From the NCBI GenBank assembly GCA_040414495.1, contig JBEDUI010000283.1:1-31378 (forward strand): 31,378 bases of DNA, read 5' to 3'. Below the pieces are notes generated by a model. The model worked only from the letters and a program-made list of their open reading frames with translations, did no database searches and was not told where the DNA came from. The translations under genes and the position numbers were made by a program. This DNA is from DATAVB01 sp040414495 (lineage in GTDB: Bacteria; Actinomycetota; Actinomycetes; Mycobacteriales; QHCD01). Positions 17,137-24,160 of this stretch are shown piece by piece (position 1 is the stretch's first letter; each line of letters starts with the position of its first letter).

Positions 17137-17154
17137 ACGAATGCTGTCATTCGT
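17137..17154. promoter_or_regulatory. Operator-like palindrome between divergent genes
   Basis: ACGAATG-CTGT-CATTCGT is a perfect 7-bp inverted repeat. It starts 3 nt upstream of the acetyltransferase GTG and lies about 30 nt upstream of the methyltransferase -10, a position where a bound dimer could affect both. Confidence 0.45.
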
Positions 17155-17200
17155 CGCCAAAGCTGTCCAGGCAACGCCACAATCCGTACAGTACGCAGGC

Positions 17201-17872
17201 ATGCAGCCTATATCCGCGTACGACGCGGTCGCCGATATCTATCACCACACCATCGATCCGCACGGCATCGGCCTCAAGGATCCGGTCTTCGAGGACCTGA
17301 TCGGCGATGTCCGCGGTCAGCACGTGATCGCGGTCTGTTGTGGTCAGGGCCGGGAGGCCCGCCGGCTGGCCGATCTGGGTGCGACCGTGGTCGGCGTCGA
17401 CATCTGCGAACCGTTACTGGCCCATGCACGCGACCTCGAACAGTCAAGTCCGCGCGGCATCCGTTACGTGCTGGGCAATGCCCACGATCTCGTTGCATTC
17501 GACAATGCCAGTTTTGATGGCGCGGTATGTCATATGGCGTTGATGGATATCCCCGATGCCGCGAAGGCGATCGGGTCGGTGGCCCGGGTCCTCCGCCCCG
17601 GCGGCTGGTTCGTCTGCTCGATCGTGCACCCGTGCTACGCGCCGCACGTCGAGATCGTCGGGGACTATCTGGTCGATCGGCTGTACGCGAAAGTCGACGG
17701 CTGGCACATTCTGCCCGAGCACGCGTACCACCGGCCGCTGAGCACATACCTGAATTCGTTCGCCGAGGCCGGATTCGTGCTCACCCGCACGGTCGAGCCG
17801 GCCGACGGTCCCGAGCCGGGACGGGAAGTGCCGAACCTGCTGTATTTCCGGTGCGAGCTTCCACTGCGATAG
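17201..17872 (+). CDS. Class I SAM-dependent methyltransferase
   Basis: A 223-residue methyltransferase. Motif I is VIAVCCGQGREARRLADLG (42-60), followed by VVGVDICEPLLAHAR (63-77) with Asp67 at the end of strand 2 for the SAM ribose, LGNAHDLVAFDNASFD (91-106) and the motif-III-like VARVLRPGGWFVCSI. Motif I is unusual: the normal DxGxG reads A-V-C-C-G, so the first acidic residue and first glycine are replaced, although GQG keeps the turn. The methyl acceptor is unknown. ATG 17201 follows TACAGT (17187-17192) by 8 nt and has no strong Shine-Dalgarno, suggesting a leaderless start. It is followed 14 nt later by the GrpB-family gene. Confidence 0.87.
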   Translation: MQPISAYDAVADIYHHTIDPHGIGLKDPVFEDLIGDVRGQHVIAVCCGQGREARRLADLGATVVGVDICEPLLAHARDLEQSSPRGIRYVLGNAHDLVAFDNASFDGAVCHMALMDIPDAAKAIGSVARVLRPGGWFVCSIVHPCYAPHVEIVGDYLVDRLYAKVDGWHILPEHAYHRPLSTYLNSFAEAGFVLTRTVEPADGPEPGREVPNLLYFRCELPLR

Positions 17873-17886
17873 CGGATGATCAGCCC

Positions 17887-18450
17887 ATGGCCTCGATCAC
17901 GATCTGCGACCCCGATCCGCGTTGGGCGACCGAATTCGCCGACCTCGTGGGAGAACTGCACGACCTGCTCGGCCCGACCGTGCTGCGTATCGACCACATC
18001 GGATCCACGTCCGTACCAAACCTGCCGGCCAAAAACATCCTCGACCTGCAGGCCACCGTCGCCGACGAGGCCGCCCTGGGCACCGTGCCCGGCCTGCTCG
18101 CGGCCGCCGGCTGGGTGATTCGCGGGAACCGCTGCGACCACGTCGTCCCCGGTCAACCGGACGACCCGGCCCAGTGGACGAAACGCCTGGCCAACGAACC
18201 CGACGGCCGGCGCCGGGTCAACCTGCACATTCGGATCAACGGCCGGGCCAATCAACGGTATGCGCTGCTGTTCCGTGATTATCTGCGCGCGCATCCGGCG
18301 ACGGCCCAGGCCTACGGGGAATTCAAACGCCGGGCGGCGCAGTTGCCGTTCGAGTCCGTCGGGGCCTACGCCGACCTGAAAGATCCGGTCTGCGACCTGG
18401 TTTACCTGCCGGCCGAAGAATGGGCCGCCCGCACCCATTGGGCCGGTTAA
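17887..18450 (+). CDS. GrpB/UPF0157-family protein (nucleotidyltransferase fold)
   Basis: A 187-residue protein of the GrpB (UPF0157) family, whose fold is related to nucleotidyltransferases and whose role is mostly unknown. The family signature IDHIGSTSVPNLPAKNILDLQ spans about 35-55, followed by VNLHIRING and FRDYLRAHP. Some members have been found as domains fused to dephospho-CoA kinase, but here it is single. The start ATG 17887 gives the typical N-terminus (ITICDPDPRWATEF). It is probably co-transcribed with the methyltransferase (14-nt gap) and ends just before a strong bidirectional terminator. Confidence 0.88.
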   Translation: MASITICDPDPRWATEFADLVGELHDLLGPTVLRIDHIGSTSVPNLPAKNILDLQATVADEAALGTVPGLLAAAGWVIRGNRCDHVVPGQPDDPAQWTKRLANEPDGRRRVNLHIRINGRANQRYALLFRDYLRAHPATAQAYGEFKRRAAQLPFESVGAYADLKDPVCDLVYLPAEEWAARTHWAG

Positions 18451-18455
18451 ACGGA

Positions 18456-18481
18456 AACGGCCCGCACCAAGGCGGGCCGTT
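18456..18481. terminator. Bidirectional terminator between GrpB-family gene and leuS
   Basis: A perfect 10-bp stem AACGGCCCGC / GCGGGCCGTT with the loop ACCAAG lies between two converging stops, 5 nt from one and 16 nt from the other. Each strand ends in two T residues and no longer T-run. Confidence 0.85.
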
Positions 18482-18497
18482 CCGGCGAGACGGTAAA

Positions 18498-21314
18498 TCA
18501 GACCACGAAATTGACCAGCCGGCCCGGCACGACGATCACCTTGCGGACCGTTTTGCCCTCCAGGTACGGCATAACCCGCGCATCGGCCCGGGCGGCCGCC
18601 TCGATCTGCTCCTGCGACGCACCGGCCGGAACCGAGATCGTGGACCGTACCTTGCCCTTGATCTGCACCGCGATCTCGACCGTGTCCTCGACCAGGTAAG
18701 CCGGATCGGCCACCGGGAACGCTTCCCACGCCAGCGATGTCGAGTGCCCCAGCCGTGCCCACAGTTCCTCGGCGATGTGCGGAGCCAGCGGCGCCAGCAA
18801 CAGCGTCAGCGGTTCGGCGATTTCGCGCGGCGTGCTCTTACGCCCGGTCAAATGATTGGACAGCTCGGTGATACGGGCGATCGCGGTGTTGAACCGCAGC
18901 GCCAGCATTCCATCCCGCACCGACTCGATCGTCTTGTGCAGCAGCCGCTTCGTGTCCTCGTCGGCGTCCACATCGGACACCGTGATCTGACCGGTTTCCT
19001 CGTCGATCATGTTTCGCCAAATGCGCTGCAGCAAGCGGTACATCCCCGAAATAGCCTTGGAATCCCACGGCCGGCTCTGGTCCAGCGGACCGGTGAACAT
19101 CTCGTACAGCCGGAACGTGTCGGCGCCGTATTCGGTGATGATGCCGTCCGGGGTGACGACATTCTTCAGGCTTTTACCGATCTTCCCGAATTCCTGCGCG
19201 ACCTCTTCGCCGTCATAGAAGAACTTTCCGTCGCGGTCCTCGACCTCACTCGCATCGACATAGAAGCCGCGGGAATTCGTGTACGCCGGCAGCTGCAGCA
19301 TGCCCTGATTGACCAGGCGGTGGAACGGCTCGTCCGAGGAGACATAGCCCAGGTCGAACAGCACCTTGTGCCAGAACCGGGCGTACAGCAGGTGCAGCAC
19401 GGCATGCTCGGCCCCGCCGACGTACAGGTCGACGCCGTTGGTCGAGCCCATCCAATACCGCTCGACCTCGGGATCGACGATGGCGTGCTCGTTGTTCGGA
19501 TCCAGATACCGCAGCTCGTACCAACACGAGCCGGCCCAGTTGGGCATGGTGTTGGTCTCGCGCCGATACGTCTGCGGGCCATCGCCCAGATCCAGCTCGA
19601 CCTCGACCCAGTCCTTGGCCCGTGACAGCGGCGGCTCCGGCTCGGATGTCTCGTCGTCATCGGCGAACGTCTTGGGCGAATAGTCGTCCACATCGGGCAG
19701 CAGCACCGGCAGCGCCGATTCCGGTACGGCGCGGGGCTTTCCGTCCTCGCCGTACACGATCGGGAACGGCTCGCCCCAATACCGCTGCCGGGAAAACAAC
19801 CAGTCCCGCAGCTTGTACGTGATGGCGCCGCGGCCGTAACCGGCTTCCTGCAGCCACTCGATCATCCGGGCCTTGGCCTCGGCCACGCCCAATCCGTTCA
19901 GGAAATCGGAATTGATCGCCGGACCCTCGCCGGTGAACGCCTCGCCGTCCCAACCCTCCGGCGGTTGCACGGTCCGGATAATCGGCAGTTCGAAAACGGT
20001 GGCGAAATCCCAGTCGCGCTGATCCTGGGCCGGCACGGCCATGATCGCGCCGGTGCCGTATCCCATCAGTACGTAATCGGCAATGAAGATCGGAATCCGT
20101 GCCCCACCGGCCGGATTCACCGCATACGCACCGGTGAATACGCCGGTCTTCTGCTTACCTTCGGTCTGCCGCTCCATGTCCGAGCGCCGACTGGTCGCGG
20201 TGCGATATGCCGCCACCGCCGCCCGCGGCGTCGAACCGCCCTGGGTCCACGCCGCCGGAACGCCCTGCGGCCATTCGTCCTTGGTAATCGCGTCGACCAG
20301 CGGATGTTCGGGCGCCAGCACCATGTAGGTGGCGCCGAACAGCGTGTCCGGCCGGGTGGTGAATACCTCGATCGGGTCGGCGTCGGTGGCGAACCGCACG
20401 TGCGCACCGGTCGAGCGGCCGATCCAGTTGCGCTGCATCAGCTTGATGGATTCGGGCCAGTCGATATCTTCCAGGCCGTTCAGCAACCGTTCGGCGTACG
20501 AGGTGATACGCAGCATCCACTGCTTCAGCGGCCGCCGGAACACCGGGAAGTTGCCCCGCTCGGACCGTCCGTCCGCGGTGACCTCCTCATTGGACAGCAC
20601 CGTGCCCAATCCCGGACACCAGTTGACCGGGGCCTCGTGGATGTACGCCAGCCGGTGGTTGTTCACCACCTCGCGCCGCTCCACAGTGGACAGATCTGCC
20701 CAGTCGCGACCGTACGGATTGGTGCCGGGTCCGGGCTGGCGCGTCCCAGCGTCCAGTTCCGCTACCAATTCCTCGATCGGACGGGCCTTGTCGGCCGCGA
20801 CGTCGTACCAGGAATTGAAGATCTGCAGGAAGATCCACTGCGTCCAGCGGTAATAGTGCGGATCGATGGTAGAGATCGACCGCTGCTGGTCATGGTCCAT
20901 TCCCAGCCGGCGCAGCTGCTTGCGGAACGTGGCGATATTCGCCTCGGTGGTGACCCGCGGATGCTGACCGGTCTGCACCGCGTATTGCTCGGCCGGCAGG
21001 CCGAACGCGTCAAAACCCATCGTGTGCAGGACGTTGTAGCCGTCCATCCGCCGGAACCGGGCATAAACGTCGGTGCCGATATAGCCCAGCGGGTGACCGA
21101 CGTGCAGGCCGGCACCCGACGGATACGGGAACATGTCCATCACGTACATCTTCGGGCGGTCGGCGACCCGCTCGAATCCCTCGGACATCGCACCGGTCGG
21201 ATTGGGTGCGTGGAAGATCTGCTCGCGCGCCCAACGCTCCTGCCACGCAACCTCGATCTGGTCGGCTAGCGCGGCGGTATAGCGATGCGGCGGAATCGCC
21301 GGAATGTCACTCAT
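18498..21314 (-). CDS. leuS: Leucyl-tRNA synthetase
   Basis: A 938-residue class I synthetase that attaches leucine to tRNA-Leu in the cytoplasm. The HIGH motif reads HVGH (71-74, in PYPSGAGLHVGHPLGY) and the KMSKS motif reads KIGKS (711-715). The large CP1 editing domain lies between (TTRPDTLFGATYMVLAPEHP and the GYGTGAIMAVPAQDQRDWDF editing motif), and the NWAGSCWYELRY zinc/leucine-specific region follows. The C-terminal anticodon and tRNA-binding part ends in KVIVVPGRLVNFVV. The start ATG 21314 has GAGGGG (21326-21321) 6 nt upstream. Length is normal. Its leader holds an intrinsic terminator and Leu-containing tiny ORFs, listed separately. Confidence 0.97.
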   Translation of the reverse strand: MSDIPAIPPHRYTAALADQIEVAWQERWAREQIFHAPNPTGAMSEGFERVADRPKMYVMDMFPYPSGAGLHVGHPLGYIGTDVYARFRRMDGYNVLHTMGFDAFGLPAEQYAVQTGQHPRVTTEANIATFRKQLRRLGMDHDQQRSISTIDPHYYRWTQWIFLQIFNSWYDVAADKARPIEELVAELDAGTRQPGPGTNPYGRDWADLSTVERREVVNNHRLAYIHEAPVNWCPGLGTVLSNEEVTADGRSERGNFPVFRRPLKQWMLRITSYAERLLNGLEDIDWPESIKLMQRNWIGRSTGAHVRFATDADPIEVFTTRPDTLFGATYMVLAPEHPLVDAITKDEWPQGVPAAWTQGGSTPRAAVAAYRTATSRRSDMERQTEGKQKTGVFTGAYAVNPAGGARIPIFIADYVLMGYGTGAIMAVPAQDQRDWDFATVFELPIIRTVQPPEGWDGEAFTGEGPAINSDFLNGLGVAEAKARMIEWLQEAGYGRGAITYKLRDWLFSRQRYWGEPFPIVYGEDGKPRAVPESALPVLLPDVDDYSPKTFADDDETSEPEPPLSRAKDWVEVELDLGDGPQTYRRETNTMPNWAGSCWYELRYLDPNNEHAIVDPEVERYWMGSTNGVDLYVGGAEHAVLHLLYARFWHKVLFDLGYVSSDEPFHRLVNQGMLQLPAYTNSRGFYVDASEVEDRDGKFFYDGEEVAQEFGKIGKSLKNVVTPDGIITEYGADTFRLYEMFTGPLDQSRPWDSKAISGMYRLLQRIWRNMIDEETGQITVSDVDADEDTKRLLHKTIESVRDGMLALRFNTAIARITELSNHLTGRKSTPREIAEPLTLLLAPLAPHIAEELWARLGHSTSLAWEAFPVADPAYLVEDTVEIAVQIKGKVRSTISVPAGASQEQIEAAARADARVMPYLEGKTVRKVIVVPGRLVNFVV

Positions 21315-21335
21315 CAGGTGCCCCTCGTCTACCGG

Positions 21336-21355
21336 TTTTTCGTGGCCACGAAAAA
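21336..21355. repeat. Perfect 20-bp palindrome in the leuS leader
   Basis: TTTTTCGTGGCCACGAAAAA reads identically on both strands. Its 5' half on the minus strand is also the T-tract of the leader terminator, so the two structures overlap. It ends 10 nt before the leuS Shine-Dalgarno; it could be a protein-binding site or fold as an extra hairpin. Confidence 0.85.
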
Positions 21356-21411
21356 AGCCCCTGCGTCCGCAAGGGCCTGCCGCGCTGTCGATTACCTCTC
21401 GTCAGCGCGGC
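21351..21411 (-). terminator. Leader hairpin and intrinsic terminator upstream of leuS (attenuator candidate)
   Basis: Reading the minus strand, hairpin A pairs GCCGCGCTG (21411-21403) with CAGCGCGGC (21387-21379) around a 15-nt loop. The terminator pairs GCCCTTGC (21376-21369) with GCAGGGGC (21364-21357) around GGAC, followed by six T (21356-21351). An alternative helix pairs GGGCCGCGCTG (21413-21403) with CAGCGC plus, after a 4-nt bulge, GGCCC (21377-21373), which would use up part of the 5' terminator arm. True T-run terminators are rare in this window. It lies downstream of the apparent leuS promoter, so leuS transcripts must read through it. Confidence 0.65.
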
Positions 21412-21433
21412 CCAATAAGGAGCTGCTGTCCAT
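21392..21433 (-). CDS. Putative leuS leader peptide MDSSSLLGRADER
   Basis: A 13-codon frame from ATG 21433 to TAA 21392, with consecutive leucine codons TTA-TTG (21418-21413), both rare in a genome this GC-rich. Its stop falls in the loop of hairpin A. A second, overlapping frame, GTG 21443 to TGA 21402 (VSRNGQQLLIGPR), also has adjacent leucine codons CTC-CTT (21422-21417) and starts 7 nt after the -10, as a leaderless start would. I cannot tell which, if either, is translated. Confidence 0.4.
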   Translation of the reverse strand: MDSSSLLGRADER

Positions 21434-21450
21434 TCCGTGACACGCGACCT

Positions 21451-21478
21451 AGCATAGCGCGGGGCCGCTGTCCACCAA
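21451..21478 (-). promoter_or_regulatory. leuS: leuS promoter candidate
   Basis: On the minus strand, -10 TATGCT (21456-21451) has TTGGTG (21478-21473) 16 bp upstream. The -10 is a good TANNNT; the -35 matches only in its first half. The expected transcript start is close to 21443, which gives a leader of about 130 nt before leuS. Confidence 0.45.
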
Positions 21479-21532
21479 AGTTGGGCGCGGGTCCGTTACC
21501 TGGCCTTCGTGAGCGGCGCAGGCACGCCCGAG

Positions 21533-21964
21533 CTAGCTCGCGGGTTGCTCGGTGGCCGGCTCGCCGGTAATGAGTTCCAGCAGGGCCAGGCCGTACGCCT
21601 CGGTCGGGTCGCCGTGCTCGACCGTGTACTGCCGCCCGGCCACCTCGGTGGTCACCCGGTAGCGGTCGCCGGTGCGCTCCAGGCCGCGGAACGTGCCGCC
21701 GAGCTTCTCCCGCAGCTGCTGCTCGGCCGGCATCCAGACCGCCTCACGCTGCTGCACCTGGTCCAGCGCCCACTCGGTCGTGCCGTTGAAGCCGATCGTG
21801 CGGCCCCCGACGTACTCCCGTACCTCGATCGTCATGTCCGAGAGCACGAAGACGTCGTCGTCCATCTCCTTGCCCGGCAGGACGAAATGATCACCGCGGG
21901 CGGGAGTCCAACGCAGACCCGCGTCCCGCAGTCTTACGGCAAGCTGCAGCGACACCATAGACAT
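21533..21964 (-). CDS. Conserved actinobacterial hypothetical protein
   Basis: A 143-residue soluble, acidic protein without signal peptide or membrane helix. The pattern LAVRLRDAGLRWTPARGDHFVLP, DDDVFVLSDMTIEV and IGFNGTTEWALDQVQQREAVWMP is familiar from a conserved actinobacterial protein, as I recall sometimes labelled pilus assembly protein CpaE; nothing here (no receiver or Walker A motif) supports that label. Function unknown. ATG 21964 or ATG 21958 are possible; CATAAT lies 8 nt upstream of 21958, a leaderless option. It is 64 nt after the phosphatase gene and probably ends the nadD-rsfS-phosphatase operon. Confidence 0.8.
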   Translation of the reverse strand: MSMVSLQLAVRLRDAGLRWTPARGDHFVLPGKEMDDDVFVLSDMTIEVREYVGGRTIGFNGTTEWALDQVQQREAVWMPAEQQLREKLGGTFRGLERTGDRYRVTTEVAGRQYTVEHGDPTEAYGLALLELITGEPATEQPAS

Positions 21965-22028
21965 CCATTATGCCGTCGCAGGGCCGGATCGGCCCGTCCG
22001 CGAGCACACTGCCGAATCCGGTCGGTGC

Positions 22029-22706
22029 TCAGCGGTCGTCGCTGAGCACCGGCTCCGGCAACGACCCGGCGTTGTGTTCCAGCAGCCGCCAACCGCTCAT
22101 TCGCCACCCAGCCGGGACCTCCCGCAGCACCGACCAGGAGCAGTTCGACAACGACTCCAGGCGACGCCATAACGGCTGCGGCAGCTCCAGCAGCGAGGCG
22201 ATGCCAGCCCGGATCGCGCTGCCGTGGCTGACCACGACCAGCACCTGGCCGTCCGATAGCCGGTCGGCCGCCTCGCGGACCGCGGTCGAGAACCGCTCCG
22301 CCACCGCGGCCAGGCTCTCGCCGCCGACCGGTTCCCACTCGGCCCACCGGTCCGGGTACCGCTCGCGGATCTCCGAATCGGTCAGGCCCTCCCATTCACC
22401 GCCGGACCGCTCGCGCAGCCGGGCGTCGGTCTTCACCGGCAGGCCGGTCACCGCGCCCAGCGCCGCGGCGGTGTCGGCCGCCCGCTGCAGGTCCGAGGCC
22501 ACGATCGCGTCCGGGCCGAGGCCGGCCAGCAGCCGTGCCGCCTTCTCGGCCTGGGCCCGGCCCACGTCGTCCAGCGGTACGTCGGCCGAGCCCTGGAAAC
22601 GGTGCTCGACGTTCCACTGCGTCTGACCGTGCCGCCAGAAAACCAGCCGGCGGCGGCGAGCCGCGGCGGCGCCGTTACCGTTGCCACTGGGAGCAGCGGC
22701 CGTCAC
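22029..22706 (-). CDS. Histidine phosphatase, glucosyl-3-phosphoglycerate phosphatase (GpgP)-like
   Basis: A 225-residue member of the phosphoglycerate mutase-like histidine phosphatase branch. WRHGQTQWN (24-32) carries the phospho-accepting His26; LRERSGGEWEGLT (97-109) supplies the acid Glu99; VSHGSAIRAG (159-168) has the second His161. In M. tuberculosis the gene at the same place next to rsfS and nadD (Rv2419c) is GpgP, which dephosphorylates glucosyl-3-phosphoglycerate; that activity is plausible by position, but a general phosphatase cannot be excluded. GTG 22706 overlaps the rsfS stop (GTGA), fixing the start by coupling. A low-complexity Ala/Gly/Asn stretch (3-16) precedes the domain. 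Confidence 0.82.
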   Translation of the reverse strand: MTAAAPSGNGNGAAAARRRRLVFWRHGQTQWNVEHRFQGSADVPLDDVGRAQAEKAARLLAGLGPDAIVASDLQRAADTAAALGAVTGLPVKTDARLRERSGGEWEGLTDSEIRERYPDRWAEWEPVGGESLAAVAERFSTAVREAADRLSDGQVLVVVSHGSAIRAGIASLLELPQPLWRRLESLSNCSWSVLREVPAGWRMSGWRLLEHNAGSLPEPVLSDDR

Positions 22707-23083
22707 TGGCCGTCTCCGCCAGCGACCCCCGCTGGCAGCGGCAGGACCGGGCAGTCCTTCCACAGTCGCTCCAGCGCGTAGTACGTACGCTCCTCCGCGT
22801 GCTGGATATGAATGACGATGTCGCCGTAATCGAGCAACACCCACCGGCTGTCCCGCTCGCCCTCGCGGCGGACCGGTTTGGCGTCGATACGGCGCAGCTT
22901 CTCCTCGATCTCATCGACGATCGCCTGCACCTGACGCTCATTGGGCGCTGAGGCGATGAAGAAGACGTCGGTGATGACCAGTCGTTCGCTGACGTCGATC
23001 GCCACGATGTTGTGGGCCAGCTTGTCCGCGGCCGCCCGCGCGGCCACATCGACGAGCTCCCGGGCCCGCTCGGACACGGTCAT
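22703..23083 (-). CDS. rsfS: Ribosome silencing factor RsfS
   Basis: A 126-residue RsfS (Iojap/DUF143) protein that binds uL14 on the large ribosomal subunit and blocks joining with the small subunit during starvation. The signature spans AADKLAHNIVAIDVSERL (19-36), ITDVFFIASAPNERQVQAIVDEIEEKL, and DSRWVLLDYGDIVIHIQHAEERTYYALERLW; the last string, with WVLLDYGDIVIH, is diagnostic. ATG 23083 gives the typical MTVSERARELV start; it has no own Shine-Dalgarno, but AGGGGAG at 23109-23103 serves a four-codon upstream frame that ends in the rsfS start. It lies 96 nt downstream of nadD and is coupled to the phosphatase. Confidence 0.95.
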   Translation of the reverse strand: MTVSERARELVDVAARAAADKLAHNIVAIDVSERLVITDVFFIASAPNERQVQAIVDEIEEKLRRIDAKPVRREGERDSRWVLLDYGDIVIHIQHAEERTYYALERLWKDCPVLPLPAGVAGGDGQ

Positions 23084-23094
23084 GAGTCGATCAT
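23080..23094 (-). CDS. Four-codon upstream ORF (MIDS) overlapping the rsfS start
   Basis: ATG ATC GAC TCA TGA runs from 23094 to 23080. Its stop overlaps the rsfS ATG (ATGA), and AGGGGAG (23109-23103) lies 8 nt upstream, whereas rsfS itself has none. Ribosomes finishing this mini-ORF could restart on rsfS. It could also be coincidence, with the purine run acting at longer range. Confidence 0.3.
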   Translation of the reverse strand: MIDS

Positions 23095-23179
23095 CCAGTT
23101 GACTCCCCTGTGACAGGACTACGTTCTCAGCTATCTCTATGGGCAGCTTCCAGACTCTCACGAACGACCGACAACTGGG

Positions 23180-23779
23180 TCACTCGTGATACAGGTGCCG
23201 CTTCTCGATGTACTGAACCACGCCGTCCGGGACCAGATACCAGACCGGCCGAGCCGCCGCGACCCGGGCGCGGCAGTCGCTCGATGAGATCGCCAGCGCC
23301 GGCACCTCGATCAGGCTCACCGTGTCGCGGGGCAGGTGCGCGTCGCTGAGTACGAACCCGGGCCGGGTCACCGCCACAAAATGGGCCAGCGCGAACAGCT
23401 CGTCCACGTTCTTCCAGGACAGGATCGCGGCCAGCGCATCTGCGCCGGTGATGAAGAACAGTTCGGCGCCGGGCCGCAGCTGGGCCAGATCGCGCAGCGT
23501 GTCGATCGTGTACGTGGGACCGGGCCGGTCGATATCCACCCGGCTGACCGAAAAGCGGGGATTGGACGCGGTGGCGATGACCGTCATCAGGTAGCGGTCC
23601 TCGGCCGGGCTGACCCGTACTCCCGCCTTTTGCCAGGGCTGACCGGTGGGGACGAAGACGACCTCGTCCAACTCGAACCGGTTGGCAACCTCGCTCGCCG
23701 CCACCAGGTGGCCGTGATGAATCGGGTCGAACGTCCCACCCATCACACCGATCCGCTGGCGTCGCGGCGGCGTAGTCAT
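23180..23779 (-). CDS. nadD: Nicotinate-nucleotide adenylyltransferase
   Basis: A 199-residue NadD that joins nicotinate mononucleotide with ATP to give deamido-NAD in NAD synthesis. The nucleotidyltransferase signature GGTFDPIHHGHL (14-25, including the HxGH motif) and the second motif ISSSDCRARVA (in the place of ISSTxIR) are both present; FVPTGQPWQK is the nicotinate-binding loop. ATG 23779 is preferred: TACCAT (23792-23787) ends 7 nt upstream and there is no Shine-Dalgarno, so the message is probably leaderless. TTG 23785 would lie inside that interval. It heads the nadD-rsfS-phosphatase-hypothetical group. Confidence 0.95.
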   Translation of the reverse strand: MTTPPRRQRIGVMGGTFDPIHHGHLVAASEVANRFELDEVVFVPTGQPWQKAGVRVSPAEDRYLMTVIATASNPRFSVSRVDIDRPGPTYTIDTLRDLAQLRPGAELFFITGADALAAILSWKNVDELFALAHFVAVTRPGFVLSDAHLPRDTVSLIEVPALAISSSDCRARVAAARPVWYLVPDGVVQYIEKRHLYHE

Positions 23780-23786
23780 GTCCAAA

Positions 23787-23837
23787 ATGGTAAGCGGGCG
23801 GATCGGAGACCTGTCAGGTGCCTCTGATCCGCCCGCT
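23787..23837 (-). promoter_or_regulatory. nadD: nadD promoter overlapped by a 12-bp inverted repeat
   Basis: AGCGGGCGGATC (23793-23804) and GATCCGCCCGCT (23826-23837) are perfect inverted copies 21 bp apart, with a smaller ACCTG-T-CAGGT palindrome (23810-23820) at the centre. The presumed -10 TACCAT (23792-23787) abuts the repeat and CTGACA (23817-23812), a possible -35 with a long 19-bp spacer, lies inside it. It may be a repressor site or a terminator for transcripts arriving from proA. Confidence 0.5.
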
Positions 23838-24073
23838 CTTTCCCTCTCTCGATCGGGGCCGCCCCCAGCGCGGTACCGATCGACCCCCTTGGGGCGACGG
23901 GACTTTGGGGCCGACTCCGCCGTCCCGCCGCTCGCAGATGAAACGGCGGTACGGACGGGTCATGACGCGACTTCGGGAAATCTTTTTTCGACACGGCAAA
24001 GACTGGCGCGTAACAGGACGAACCGGACAGCGGGCCCGGTCAGAGATCTACTGCGTGTTGCTTATGTCCTTCG

Positions 24074-24126
24074 ATGATCATGATGGCATTCGCACCGAGA
24101 TCGTTGACGTACGCCATCATGATCAT
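24074..24126. repeat. 14-bp perfect inverted repeat downstream of proA
   Basis: ATGATCATGATGGC (24074-24087) and GCCATCATGATCAT (24113-24126) are exact inverted copies around a 25-nt loop. The core GATCATGAT recurs in the neighbouring 24161-24174 palindrome. Confidence 0.85.
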
Positions 24127-24160
24127 GAAAGTCGGTCGAGGCTACCTGCCCAAGCGCTCG

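Noticed and set aside
21357..21411. T-box riboswitch upstream of leuS
   Set aside because: The conserved T-box core (AGGGTGG-ACCGCG) is not visible in the leader; only simple hairpins are seen.
21533..21964. Pilus assembly protein CpaE
   Set aside because: The label I recall for similar proteins is not supported; there is no receiver domain and no ATPase motif in 143 residues.
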